A stretch of DNA of 64,000 bases from positions 1,922,001-1,986,000 of the forward strand of contig CAWBTU010000006.1 in the NCBI GenBank assembly GCA_963791805.1. The letters are read 5' to 3'. This stretch comes from JACMJL01 sp963791805 (lineage in GTDB: Bacteria; Bacillota; Clostridia; Clostridiales; Clostridiaceae). A program made the position numbers and the translations under genes. A model generated the notes under the pieces. It did not search any database, had not been told where the DNA came from, and saw only the letters and a program-made list of their open reading frames with translations. Below are positions 23,357-32,804 of this stretch, in pieces; the first letter of the stretch is position 1, and each line of letters starts with the position of its first letter.

Positions 23357-24835
23357 CTAAAGAATAATGCAAATCAATCCACCATTTCCCTCGTTTATAA
23401 TCTTTTGTAAGGTTTTTTGAATTTTAACTTGAACGTCCTCAGGCATTCTGTAAAGCTTGTTTTGTAGCCCTTCCTTTACTAAAACTTCTAGGGATTTCCC
23501 AAACATATTACTCTGCCATATTTTTGAAGGATCATTTTCAAATTGCTCTAAAAGAGATTTTACCATCTCTTCGCTTTCTTTCTCTGATCCCATAATTGGA
23601 GATATTTCAGTTTCAATGTTGGCCTTTATAAAATGCAAAGAAGGTGCACTGGCTTTAAGTTTTACGCCAAATTTATTCCCTTGTTTCACAATTTCAGGTT
23701 CCTCAAGTTTCATTTCAGTTAATTGAGGAGCTACAAGTCCATAACCTGTTTCTTTTACATCAATTAAAGCAGCAGCTACTTTTTCATATTCTAATTTTGC
23801 AAAGCTTAATACCTTCATTAAATCTATAAGTTCATTTTCACCGTGAATTTCACTACCTGATAATTCACTTAATATTTTATAAAAGACTTCACCTTTGGGA
23901 TTTAATTGGATTCTAGCAGTTCCTTCACCCATATTAAGTTCCTTAATATCAGTTTGGTTTAAGAACTCTATTTCTTGAAACTGATTTACCGCCGACCTTA
24001 CGTCTCTAACCTTTGAGATTTTCACACACATATCCTTTACTAAGTTTATGAAATTTACCTTTAACCAATGTGAAACTTCTAGTTTTTCGATCCACTCAGG
24101 CATATCCACATTTATTTCTTTTATAGGAAATTCCTTAAGTACCCTTTCAAAAACTGTCATTATGTCTTCTTCTCTCATATTGATTACATCCATTAGCTGC
24201 ACTGGAACATCATACTTTTCTTCTAGTTCCTTTCTAAGTGCCACGCTATCAGGATCAAACATATGAGATGAGTTTAATACAATAATAAAGGGCTTGTTTA
24301 TTGATTTTAATTCATCAACAACTCTTTCTTCGGCTTCCACATATTCTTCTCTTGAAATATCTGTTATAGAGCCATCTGTAGTCACCACTAACCCAATAGT
24401 TGAATGTTCATTAATTACTTTTTTAGTGCCAAGCTCTGCAGCTTCTTCAAAGGGAATTTCATGATCATACCAAGGGGTATTAACCATTTTAGGTGTTTCT
24501 CCTTCAGTATAGCCTAGTGCTCCTTTTACTATATACCCTACACAGTCTACCATTCTAACTTTAAATTTTATTCCATCTTTAAGCTTAATTTCGATGGCTT
24601 CATTTGGAACAAATTTAGGTTCAGTTGTATGAATAGATTTACCAGATGAGCTTTGTGGCAATTCATCTTTTGCTCTTTGCTTTTTATAGGTGTTTTCGAT
24701 ATTAGGGATAACCATTAAATCCATGAATCTCTTGATAAATGTTGATTTACCAGTTCTTACTGGGCCTACAACTCCAACATATATATCCCCTTGAGTTCTC
24801 TCTGTTATATCTTTGTATATATCGAAATTTTCCAA
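23357..24835 (-). CDS. spoIVA: Stage IV sporulation protein A
   Basis: A 492-residue spore-coat morphogenetic ATPase. It assembles on the forespore outer membrane through SpoVM and forms the basement layer of the coat. Walker A GPVRTGKSTF is near residue 22; later parts of the TRAFAC-like domain (DCVGYIV, VTTDGSITDI) and the C-terminal hydrophobic end GLICIIL are present. Length equals the family norm. The start is TTG at 24835, after GGGAGG at 7 bp, giving the usual opening ENFDIYKDITERTQGD; the ATG at 24865 would add 10 non-family residues. Mother-cell sigma-E control is expected from the family. Confidence 0.96.
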   Translation of the reverse strand: MENFDIYKDITERTQGDIYVGVVGPVRTGKSTFIKRFMDLMVIPNIENTYKKQRAKDELPQSSSGKSIHTTEPKFVPNEAIEIKLKDGIKFKVRMVDCVGYIVKGALGYTEGETPKMVNTPWYDHEIPFEEAAELGTKKVINEHSTIGLVVTTDGSITDISREEYVEAEERVVDELKSINKPFIIVLNSSHMFDPDSVALRKELEEKYDVPVQLMDVINMREEDIMTVFERVLKEFPIKEINVDMPEWIEKLEVSHWLKVNFINLVKDMCVKISKVRDVRSAVNQFQEIEFLNQTDIKELNMGEGTARIQLNPKGEVFYKILSELSGSEIHGENELIDLMKVLSFAKLEYEKVAAALIDVKETGYGLVAPQLTEMKLEEPEIVKQGNKFGVKLKASAPSLHFIKANIETEISPIMGSEKESEEMVKSLLEQFENDPSKIWQSNMFGKSLEVLVKEGLQNKLYRMPEDVQVKIQKTLQKIINEGNGGLICIIL

Positions 24836-24935
24836 AATATACCCTCCCAATACTCTTATTAACACTATATATATATTGGGATTAAGTTATATTTATTACA
24901 ATTAGCATTTATTTAACAAAAATTAAATTTACAAA

Positions 24936-25937
24936 TTATGTACTTTCTATTTCATTCTTTTTATCTCTTGTCATTAATTCATATACTCCATACTTCGGAT
25001 CTTTACCTTGGAAAAGAACCTTATATAAGGTATCTGTAATGGGCATAGAGACATCTAATTTCTCTTTTAGCTCATAGAAGGCTATACATGCTTTTACGCC
25101 TTCTACTACCATACCAACTTCAGTGCAAGCATCTTCAGTAGACATTCCTTTACCTATAAGTATACCTGCTCGTCTATTTCTACTGTGGATACTTGTACAT
25201 GTTACAATTAGATCACCTAGGCCAGTTAGTCCAGAAAAGGTTTCTACTTTTCCGCCTAATTTAGTTCCTATTCGAATTATTTCGCTTAATCCTCTTGTCA
25301 TTAAAGCTGCTTTACTATTATCCCCATAGCCTATTCCATCGGAAATACCTGCTGCAAGAGCTATAATATTTTTTACAGCTCCTGCAACTTCTATTCCTAT
25401 TAAATCATCATTAACATATACTCTAAATTTACTTGTCATAAAGATATCCTGAATTCTTTTAGCAGCTTCCATATCTTTAGAAGATACTACTAGTGTAGTT
25501 GGTATGTCTTGTGCAACCTCTTCTGCATGACTTGGTCCTGATAAAACTACTACAGGATTACTCGGTATTTCTTCGCTTATAATCTCAGATAGTCTTTTGT
25601 AAGTTTTTTCTTCAATACCTTTTGCGATACTAACAATAATTGCATCAGCATTAATGTATTTTGCTGCAAGCTGCGAAACTTGCCTTATTGCATGTGAAGG
25701 TACAGATATAACTACCACATCGCTGCCTTTTAATGCTTCTTCTAAATCAAGAAAAGCTTTTACATTTGAAGGTATCACAATACCTGGCATATATTTTATG
25801 TTTTCTCTTTTTTCATTTATATCTATTACTGTGTTTTCATTTCTGTCCCAAACTTTAATGTCGTAACCTTTTTTAGCTAGCATAACGGCTAAAGCTGTAC
25901 CAAAGCTTCCACCGCCAAGAAAGGTAATATTCGGCAT
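24936..25937 (-). CDS. gpsA: NAD(P)H-dependent glycerol-3-phosphate dehydrogenase
   Basis: A 333-residue cytosolic enzyme reducing dihydroxyacetone phosphate to sn-glycerol 3-phosphate for phospholipid synthesis. The Rossmann motif FLGGGSFGTALA opens the protein, SGPSHAEEV is near 141, and the catalytic-domain GLGDLIVTCTS near 250 is typical. ATG 25937 follows GAGGGA; the frame extends upstream into der and is not used. It starts 1 bp from the der stop codon, so the two are co-transcribed (der then gpsA). Confidence 0.96.
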   Translation of the reverse strand: MPNITFLGGGSFGTALAVMLAKKGYDIKVWDRNENTVIDINEKRENIKYMPGIVIPSNVKAFLDLEEALKGSDVVVISVPSHAIRQVSQLAAKYINADAIIVSIAKGIEEKTYKRLSEIISEEIPSNPVVVLSGPSHAEEVAQDIPTTLVVSSKDMEAAKRIQDIFMTSKFRVYVNDDLIGIEVAGAVKNIIALAAGISDGIGYGDNSKAALMTRGLSEIIRIGTKLGGKVETFSGLTGLGDLIVTCTSIHSRNRRAGILIGKGMSTEDACTEVGMVVEGVKACIAFYELKEKLDVSMPITDTLYKVLFQGKDPKYGVYELMTRDKKNEIEST

Positions 25938-25938
25938 A

Positions 25939-27255
25939 CTAATCCCTCTTCTCCCTAAATTCGAATTTAATACCAGTACCACTAAAATCAAAGCTATCTC
26001 TTATTTGATTTTCTAAGTAACGCTCATAGGAAAAATGCAGAGCTGAATAACTATTTACAAAGAAAACAAATGTAGGTGGTTTTACGCCTGTTTGTGTTAA
26101 ATAATAGATTTTTAATCTTTTTAAGCCCACTGTTGGAGGCTCTTTCATAAGAACCGCTCTATTTACAACATCGTTTAATACTCCTGTTGCAATTCTCTTT
26201 GAATAATTATCATAACAAGCCCTAACCATAGGTAATATCTTATTTACTCTTTGACCGGTTTTAGCAGAAATAAATAAGTAAGGTGCATAACTCATAAAGT
26301 TAAGATTCCCTTGAAGGTTCTTCTTGTATTCATTCATAGTTTTATCATCTTTTTCTATTAAATCCCACTTGTTAACAATTACCATTATAGCTTTTTTCAT
26401 TTCATGAGCGTAGCCAATAATCTTTTCATCTTGATCACTGATTCCTTCTTCTGAATCGATCATTAGTATAACTACATCAGCATTTTCTACTGAAGCTAAA
26501 GCTCTGATAACGCTATATCTTTCAATGTCTTCTTTTACTTTGCTTTTTCTTCTAATTCCAGCTGTATCAACTAATATAAATTTGCCTTCCTCAGTTTCAA
26601 GAAAGCTATCTATTGAATCTCTTGTTGTACCAGGGATATTACTTACGATAACTCTTTCTTCTCCAAGAAGTTTATTGACTAAAGAAGATTTACCTACATT
26701 AGGCTTTCCAACAACTGCTACTCTAATATACTCATCTTCTGTTTCTTCAACTACTCCTTCACTAAAATGTGAAACTACTTCATCTAGCATATCTCCAAGT
26801 CCAAGGGCCTGAGTTGCAGAAATAGTGATTGGGTTTCCAATACCTAAATTGTAAAACTCGAAAGCATTGTTTTCATCCTTTAAAGAGTCAATTTTATTTA
26901 CAACAAGAACTACAGGTTTCTTGCTTTTTCTTAGCAACTGTGCAACTTCAGCATCAGCTCCTGTTATTCCTTCTTTACCGTCAACGATAAATACTATTAC
27001 ATCTGCTGTTTCAATGGCAATTTGAGCTTGCCTTCTCATTTGCGCAACTATTACATCTTGATTTTCAGGCTCAATACCACCAGTATCAATGATTGTAAAC
27101 TCATGTCTAAGCCATTCAGCTTGAGCATAGACTCTATCTCTTGTTACTCCCGGAGTATCCTCTACTATTGATATTCTTTTACCTGCTATTTTATTAAATA
27201 ATGTAGATTTTCCAACGTTTGGTCTTCCTACTATTGCAACTATTTGCTTCTTCAT
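25939..27255 (-). CDS. der: Ribosome assembly GTPase Der (EngA)
   Basis: A 438-residue tandem-domain GTPase for 50S ribosome assembly. The first G domain has GRPNVGKSTLFN (residues 9-20) and DTPGVTRDR, the second GKPNVGKSSLVN near 183 and PGTTRDSID. NKxD motifs (NKID, NKWD) and the C-terminal KH-like domain are complete. It precedes gpsA with 1 bp between, and the DUF512 gene is 12 bp upstream, so the three form one operon. Confidence 0.97.
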   Translation of the reverse strand: MKKQIVAIVGRPNVGKSTLFNKIAGKRISIVEDTPGVTRDRVYAQAEWLRHEFTIIDTGGIEPENQDVIVAQMRRQAQIAIETADVIVFIVDGKEGITGADAEVAQLLRKSKKPVVLVVNKIDSLKDENNAFEFYNLGIGNPITISATQALGLGDMLDEVVSHFSEGVVEETEDEYIRVAVVGKPNVGKSSLVNKLLGEERVIVSNIPGTTRDSIDSFLETEEGKFILVDTAGIRRKSKVKEDIERYSVIRALASVENADVVILMIDSEEGISDQDEKIIGYAHEMKKAIMVIVNKWDLIEKDDKTMNEYKKNLQGNLNFMSYAPYLFISAKTGQRVNKILPMVRACYDNYSKRIATGVLNDVVNRAVLMKEPPTVGLKRLKIYYLTQTGVKPPTFVFFVNSYSALHFSYERYLENQIRDSFDFSGTGIKFEFREKRD

Positions 27256-27267
27256 ATATAATTCCTC

Positions 27268-28572
27268 CTAAATATGTTCATTAATCAGTTTAATTAAATC
27301 TTCACCTGTATAATCACATATTATTATTTTTCTATTAAAAAATTTTTCTAATTCATCTTTCGTTACATCATCTAGCATTATGTTCTCTCCACTTTTGAAC
27401 ATATTTCTAGGCATGATTATATGATCCAAAACTTTATCCTTATCAGTTTGTTCCATAATATCCTTCCCAGTTAAAAGACCTGCAACAGTAATAGTTTCAC
27501 CAAAAAAATTATTTACTATTTTATTTACATCTATACTAATTTTATTGCTATGCTTTTCAATTTGCCTTGCTGCTAGAGAGATTTCATCAAAAGCTGAAAC
27601 TCCAGTAATCATTGTAAAACTACCTTTGCCTTTTTTATTAAGTTTTTTAATTTCTTTTGAGATGTTATCTCTAAAAAGCCTTATCATACCAACTCCATCT
27701 TCTATTTGATCAAATCCACCATAGAATTTTGTACTTGGTACATCTTCTTTTGCTAAAACATAGAGCTCATCTGATAGTCTAATAAAAGGTGTTTTTATTT
27801 CCTTTATAAATTTCTTTTGCAAAAAAGCTATATTTTCAATTTCAGCCTTGGCACTCTCACAATTGTACAGGGTTAATTCCTTTAGGTTTTCCCTAAAATT
27901 TGTAATACCAACTGGTACTGCCGCTACATTTTCCACTGCTGGATATAGCTTATATAAATCATTTACTGTATTTATTAGTTCCTCACCATTATTATACCCT
28001 GGACATAATACTATTTGGCAATTCATTTTAATACCAGCATCAGCTAGCATCTTTAGTCTATCATAAATGTTACCTGCAAATCTATTATTAAGCATCTTAG
28101 TTCTTAGTTCAGGATTAGTTGTATGAACAGATACATTTATTGGGCTAATTCTGTATCTTATGATTCTGTTAATATCCTCGTCCGTCATATTTGTTAAGGT
28201 AACAAAATTTCCTTGTAGAAAGGATAGCCTTGAATCATCATCCTTGAAATATAAGGTTTTTCTCATACCTTTTGGCAATTGATCTACAAAACAAAAAATG
28301 CATTTATTGCAACAACTTAAAGCGTCATCCATAATTGCACTCTCAAACTCAATGCCTAGATCCTCTTCATAATCCTTCTCAATTTCAAGTGTCCAAAGTT
28401 CTCCATCTTTCTTTTCTATCTCAACTTCTATATATTCATCTGCAAGCAAAAACTTGTAGTCAATAATATCTTTAACTTTGGTACCATTTATGCTATTTAG
28501 TTTGTCACCAATTTCTACCTCTAACTCTTCAGCAATACTTCCTCTTTTAACCGACAATATTTTGCTGCTCAT
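27268..28572 (-). CDS. DUF512 family protein with PDZ and iron-sulfur cluster region
   Basis: A protein of about 434 residues, first gene of the operon with der and gpsA. The N-terminal 70 residues form a PDZ-like module (VKRGSIAEELEVEIGDKLNSI). A cysteine cluster CCNKCIFCFVDQL near residue 75-87 resembles a radical-SAM type C-x3-C-x2-C site. The C-terminal region is DUF512 (LLTGKDIM, LPRNMF-like). Cellular function is not known; homologues travel with der in many clostridia. The ATG at 28572 follows GGGAGTG; the earlier frame start at 28659 lies in the pit terminator region. Confidence 0.86.
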   Translation of the reverse strand: MSSKILSVKRGSIAEELEVEIGDKLNSINGTKVKDIIDYKFLLADEYIEVEIEKKDGELWTLEIEKDYEEDLGIEFESAIMDDALSCCNKCIFCFVDQLPKGMRKTLYFKDDDSRLSFLQGNFVTLTNMTDEDINRIIRYRISPINVSVHTTNPELRTKMLNNRFAGNIYDRLKMLADAGIKMNCQIVLCPGYNNGEELINTVNDLYKLYPAVENVAAVPVGITNFRENLKELTLYNCESAKAEIENIAFLQKKFIKEIKTPFIRLSDELYVLAKEDVPSTKFYGGFDQIEDGVGMIRLFRDNISKEIKKLNKKGKGSFTMITGVSAFDEISLAARQIEKHSNKISIDVNKIVNNFFGETITVAGLLTGKDIMEQTDKDKVLDHIIMPRNMFKSGENIMLDDVTKDELEKFFNRKIIICDYTGEDLIKLINEHI

Positions 28573-28642
28573 TCTTTCACTCCCATATCTATTTACATAC
28601 TTCACACATTGTATCATGATACAGCAATATGCACTTTTAGTC

Positions 28643-28673
28643 AAATAAAAAAGAACCAAGTCTTCTTGGCTCT
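28643..28673 (-). terminator. Terminator of the DUF47-pit operon
   Basis: GAGCCAAG-AAGA-CTTGGTTC on the minus strand followed by TTTTTTATTT, 5 bp after the pit stop. Confidence 0.9.
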
Positions 28674-28677
28674 CAAA

Positions 28678-29682
28678 CTAATAAAATAAATTTATAATAG
28701 AATATGCACCGCATGCAATAATAGCACAAACTGGGATTGTAAATACCCATGCCCATACAATATTTTTAACTACGGACCATTTTACTGAGTTCATTCTCTT
28801 TGAAGCTCCAACTCCCATTATAGATGATGTAATAGTGTGAGTTGTACTTACTGGAGCATGTGAGAAGTAAGTTGCAAAGGAAATTACCATTGCACCTGCA
28901 GTTTCAGCTGCAAACCCATTAACTGGTGCAAGCTTAGCCATTTTAGATCCAACTGTTTTAATGATTCTTGAACCACCAAGTGATGTACCTAATGCCATAG
29001 CTGTTGCACAAGCAAGTATTACCCAAAGTGGAACTTTAAAGGTAGTTAAGGTTCCAGCACTTACTAATGCCATTGTGATAACTCCCATTGATTTTTGAGC
29101 GTCATTTGATCCATGCATAAATGCCATACCAGCTGCTGAAAGAATTTGTAGTTTTGAAAATATGGTTGAAACAGTGGCCGGCTTGTTTTTTCTTAAAATC
29201 ATATTTAGAATTTTCATTATTATAAATCCAGCAATAAAACCTATTATTGGAGATAAGATTAACCATTTAACTATTTTAGTCATAAAAGTTCCCCAATGTA
29301 TTACTGAAAAACTCTTATTTGATAGTATAGCTGCTCCTATTAGTCCACCAATAATAGCATGGGAAGAAGAGCTTGGAAGTCCATAATACCAGGTTACTAA
29401 ATCCCAAATTATAGCCGCCAGTAATCCAGCTAAAACTATTTCTTGTGTAACAAGACTTTTATCCATCATGTCACTACCTATGGTTTTTGCAACTCCTACA
29501 CCCATAAGGGCACCAACAAAATTTAAAGTTGCTGACATTACTATTGCTTGCCTCATAGTTAACACTTTGGTTGATACAGAAGTTGCAATTGCATTTGCGC
29601 AATCATGAAACCCATTAATGAAGTCGAAACATAAAGCGGTTATAACTATTACAATAGTTAAAGCCATTGTAGAACTAGGCAT
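28678..29682 (-). CDS. pit: PiT family low-affinity inorganic phosphate transporter
   Basis: A 334-residue polytopic membrane protein of the PHO-4/PiT family importing phosphate, usually with a metal or proton. The two signature repeats are FINGFHDCANAIATSVST near residue 21 and MAFMHGSNDAQKSMG near 193, with about ten hydrophobic spans. It overlaps the DUF47 gene by 8 bp, indicating translational coupling. The operon is preceded by TTAACA repeats suggesting PhoP control. Together with pst it gives the cell both low- and high-affinity uptake. Confidence 0.94.
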   Translation of the reverse strand: MPSSTMALTIVIVITALCFDFINGFHDCANAIATSVSTKVLTMRQAIVMSATLNFVGALMGVGVAKTIGSDMMDKSLVTQEIVLAGLLAAIIWDLVTWYYGLPSSSSHAIIGGLIGAAILSNKSFSVIHWGTFMTKIVKWLILSPIIGFIAGFIIMKILNMILRKNKPATVSTIFSKLQILSAAGMAFMHGSNDAQKSMGVITMALVSAGTLTTFKVPLWVILACATAMALGTSLGGSRIIKTVGSKMAKLAPVNGFAAETAGAMVISFATYFSHAPVSTTHTITSSIMGVGASKRMNSVKWSVVKNIVWAWVFTIPVCAIIACGAYSIINLFY

Positions 29683-30297
29683 TTTTCATTACAACTCCTT
29701 CAACTAAATTCGCAACATGTTGACAAGCATCCAAGGTATTTTCAAGATGTTTGAATATCTCTCTCCATTTAATTACATCAATTGCTTCTACATTATTTGA
29801 AAATAATTTTTTAATTGCGCTTCTAGATACTGTGTCACCATCTTCTTCTATTCTTGTTACTTCATTTATTTTAGCAACTACTGCACCATTTTTATTCATG
29901 GTATGAAACTCTTTCATCATTTCAACTATCTCTTGAGTGCTTTCAACAATCATTGCACTTAATTCAACAGTTCCTTCTCTAACTATATCAACATTAAACA
30001 TATCAAATCTACTTGCAGATCTTTCAATGTAATCTATAATATTGTCCATTTCTTTTGCTATTGCATAAATATCCTCCCTGTCGAAAGGCGTTAAAAAGGT
30101 TTTATTTAACTCTTCAATTATTTCACGAACTGCTTGATCTCCTTTGCGCTCAATTTCCTTGATTTCCTTTACAAGATCTTGCTTTCCATGAATATCGCCT
30201 ACATACTCATTTAACATTTTAGCAGCCTCATGAGCAATTTCAGCATTTTGGGTAAATAACGTGTAAAATTTATCTTCTTTTTTGATAAACTAAACAT
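29675..30297 (-). pseudogene. DUF47 (PhoU-like) phosphate transport regulator, frameshifted near its start
   Basis: A PhoU-like helical protein that usually accompanies PiT transporters. The intact frame from 30217 encodes 180 residues (MLNEYVGDIHGKQDLVKEI onward). Upstream in the same frame the family sequence continues as KKEDKFYTLFTQNAEIAHEAAK, but a stop lies before it. The true ATG, with AAGGAGG at 7 bp, is at 30297 and begins MFSLSKK in another frame. The two frames join if the 6-A run at 30279-30284 had 7 A. The full protein would be about 207 residues, the family norm. Sequencing error, mutation or slippage could explain this. Confidence 0.85.
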
Positions 30298-30393
30298 AAT
30301 ATGCCTCCTTAATTAAAAAAAAATGAATAATCTGTTAATTATTAAATTATTTTACGACAAAATTAGTATATCATAAGTAAAATAAATTTTATA

Positions 30394-30440
30394 TGTTAAG
30401 TTAACTCTTTTTATGTTAAATGTATGTTAAGTTTTGTTAA
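30394..30440 (-). promoter_or_regulatory. Candidate PhoP box array upstream of DUF47-pit
   Basis: On the minus strand TTAACA (TGTTAA on plus) begins at 30440, 30430, 30419 and 30399, spacings of about 10, 11 and 20 bp, the direct-repeat pattern bound by PhoP in Firmicutes. TATACT (30365-30370) may be the -10. phoP itself is in this window. Confidence 0.7.
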
Positions 30441-30451
30441 GATACAACTAA

Positions 30452-30486
30452 AAAACCGCAGAAATAAAAAAATTTCAACGGCTTTT
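30452..30486 (-). terminator. Terminator of the pst-phoU operon
   Basis: Minus strand GCCGTTGAAAT and ATTTCTGCGGTTTT form a stem with a 2-base bulge, followed by T. It is just past the phoU stop codon at 30490. Confidence 0.65.
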
Positions 30487-30489
30487 AGC

Positions 30490-31143
30490 TTAATCATTTA
30501 AATCTACTTGTTCTCCAGTAATAAGATAAATGGTGCATTCACAGATGTTGGTGGCATGGTCTGCTGTTCTTTCAAGGAACTTACAAACAAATAAAAATTG
30601 AGCTGCCTGAGTAACTGAATAGGAATCCTTCTCCATCAAGCTTAACAATTCTCCGAAAATACCTTTATAAATTGCATCTATTTCATCATCCATTTTGCAT
30701 GCTTTATATGCTAAATTCACATCTAGTTTTACATATGCATCTAAGGATTGTTTTATCATTTCTTTAACAATATCGGCCATTTTAGGAATGCTCACTAATT
30801 CTTTAATATACTTTTCATCTTTTAATCTTCTAGTGATTTTCGAAATATCAACTGCATGATCTGCCATTCTTTCTAGATCAGTAGCTATTTTTATGGCAGT
30901 AAAAATCCTTCTAAGATCTGTTGCAAGAGGCTGCTGCATGGCGATAAGCTTTATGCATTTATCTTCGATTTCCCTCTGAAGTTTATCAACAATGTCATCG
31001 TCTGCTATTACTTTATCAGCTTTTGCTACATCTTGATTTACTAAGGAATCAATACACTGATAGATTTGATCCTCAACTACACTTCCCATTCTAAGCAAAA
31101 CATTGTGCAAATCTTGTAATTCTTCATCATATACTTTTCTCAT
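30490..31143 (-). CDS. phoU: Phosphate uptake regulator PhoU
   Basis: A 217-residue all-helical protein with two PhoU repeats (DDDIVDKLQREIEDKCI near 47 and the second DEIDAIYKG near 149, both with metal-binding acidic residues). It relays phosphate sufficiency from the Pst transporter to PhoR. It is last in pstSCAB-phoU, 11 bp after pstB. Confidence 0.94.
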   Translation of the reverse strand: MRKVYDEELQDLHNVLLRMGSVVEDQIYQCIDSLVNQDVAKADKVIADDDIVDKLQREIEDKCIKLIAMQQPLATDLRRIFTAIKIATDLERMADHAVDISKITRRLKDEKYIKELVSIPKMADIVKEMIKQSLDAYVKLDVNLAYKACKMDDEIDAIYKGIFGELLSLMEKDSYSVTQAAQFLFVCKFLERTADHATNICECTIYLITGEQVDLND

Positions 31144-31154
31144 ACTATCACTCC

Positions 31155-31904
31155 TTATCCGAATCTTCCAGTAATATAGTCTTCTGTTCTTTTATCTCTT
31201 GGTTTATAAAAAATATCTTCAGTTTTTCCACTTTCAATTACTTCACCAGTTAAAAAGAAGGCTGTGTCATCTGCAATTCTTCCAGCTTGTTGCATATTAT
31301 GAGTTACAATAATTACTGTATACTGCTTCTTTAATTCGTCCATTAATTCTTCAATTTTAAGAGTTGAAATAGGATCTAAGGCTGATGTGGGCTCATCCAT
31401 AAGAAGTACTTCTGGCTCTATGGCAAGAGTTCTTGCTATGCAAAGTCTTTGTTGTTGTCCTCCTGATAAGCCTAATGCACTTTTCTTTAATCTATCCTTT
31501 GATTCTTCCCAAAGAGCGGCACCTTTAAGACTTTTTTCAACTATTTCATCCAATTTACTTTTATTCTTTATTCCATGAATCCGTGGACCATAAGCTATAT
31601 TGTCATATATAGACATAGGAAATGGATTGGGCTTTTGAAATACCATACCTATTCTTTTCCTTAAGTAAATTTCATCAAAGTCTTTATAGATATTTTTTCC
31701 TTCAAAAAGTACTTCTCCCTCTATTTTAACATTGTCAATTAAATCATTCATTCTATTAATTGTTCTTAAAAACGTTGATTTACCACAACCAGATGGTCCT
31801 ATTAATGCTGTAACATTGTTAGCTTTTATATCTAGATTTATTTTCTTTAGAGCTTGAACATTACCATAAAACAAATCCAAATCTACTGTCTGAATAATAC
31901 CCAT
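31155..31904 (-). CDS. pstB: Phosphate ABC transporter ATP-binding protein PstB
   Basis: A 249-residue ATPase that drives high-affinity phosphate import. Walker A GPSGCGKST near residue 36, signature LSGGQQQRLCIART near 145, Walker B VLLMDEPTSALDP near 164, H-loop VTHNMQQAGRIADDTAF near 198. The insert typical of PstB (MIGMVFQKPNPFPMSIYDNI-like) is present. It lies between pstA and phoU with short gaps, in one operon. Confidence 0.97.
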   Translation of the reverse strand: MGIIQTVDLDLFYGNVQALKKINLDIKANNVTALIGPSGCGKSTFLRTINRMNDLIDNVKIEGEVLFEGKNIYKDFDEIYLRKRIGMVFQKPNPFPMSIYDNIAYGPRIHGIKNKSKLDEIVEKSLKGAALWEESKDRLKKSALGLSGGQQQRLCIARTLAIEPEVLLMDEPTSALDPISTLKIEELMDELKKQYTVIIVTHNMQQAGRIADDTAFFLTGEVIESGKTEDIFYKPRDKRTEDYITGRFG

Positions 31905-31916
31905 ATGTTATCCTCC

Positions 31917-32804
31917 TTATTTACTACCTGTAAAAGATTTGTGTATTCTTCTACCAATTATTCTTGCTGAGAAGTTGAAAATCAGAACCATTAGCACTAA
32001 TACTGCTGAAGCTCCATTAGCCACTTTAGTTGCATCAGGTAGCATTCCTTCAGAATTTACTTTCCAAATATATACAGCTAAAGTTTCTGTTGGTCTAAAC
32101 AAACTAAAAGGTGACATTTTATCTACTAAACTTACATTGTTATAATGAAGAGCTGCTGAACTCATTCCTGCAGTATAAATTAATGCAGCGGCTTCACCAA
32201 ATATTCTTCCTGCAGATAATATTACACCTGTTAATATTTGAGGCATAGCTGTAGGTAATACTACTTTTTTCATGGTTTGCCATTGAGTTGCGCCCAGTCC
32301 TACACTAGCTTCTTTTACACCAAAAGAAGCTGATCTTATTGCATTTTCACTTACTCTAGTAAGAGAGGAAAGATTCAAAATAGTAATAGCACATGCTCCC
32401 GCTATTAATGAGTATCCCCATTTACTAAACTGAACAAAAACTAATAATCCAAAGAGTCCAACAACAATTGATGGAAGTGAAGACATTGTGTCAATACAAA
32501 GTCTAATAATATTCATTATTCTACCTTTTTTCGCATACTCAGCTAAGTATATTCCTGCTCCAACACCTAGTGGGACCGTTATAATAAGCGTAACTACTAA
32601 TAAGTAGAATGAGTTAAATAACATTGGTCCAATTCCACCACCCGCTTTACTGGTTTCAGGCTTGCCAAAGATGAATTTAAAATTAAGGGAACTACTTCCT
32701 TTATAAAGTATATAACCTATTAACGAAACTAATAGAAGGACTACTAAAGAGGAGATCATATATATAATTACAGTAGCAATTTTATCTTTCATTTTAGCAC
32801 TCAT
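31917..32804 (-). CDS. pstA: Phosphate ABC transporter permease PstA
   Basis: A polytopic membrane permease of about 295 residues. The EAA-type loop (EASVGLGATQWQTMKKVVLP) that contacts PstB is near residue 190. The ATG at 32804 overlaps the pstC stop by 4 bp (ATGA), and GGAG is at good spacing; the frame's earlier start at 32888 lies inside pstC. Translationally coupled to pstC. Confidence 0.94.
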   Translation of the reverse strand: MSAKMKDKIATVIIYMISSLVVLLLVSLIGYILYKGSSSLNFKFIFGKPETSKAGGGIGPMLFNSFYLLVVTLIITVPLGVGAGIYLAEYAKKGRIMNIIRLCIDTMSSLPSIVVGLFGLLVFVQFSKWGYSLIAGACAITILNLSSLTRVSENAIRSASFGVKEASVGLGATQWQTMKKVVLPTAMPQILTGVILSAGRIFGEAAALIYTAGMSSAALHYNNVSLVDKMSPFSLFRPTETLAVYIWKVNSEGMLPDATKVANGASAVLVLMVLIFNFSARIIGRRIHKSFTGSK

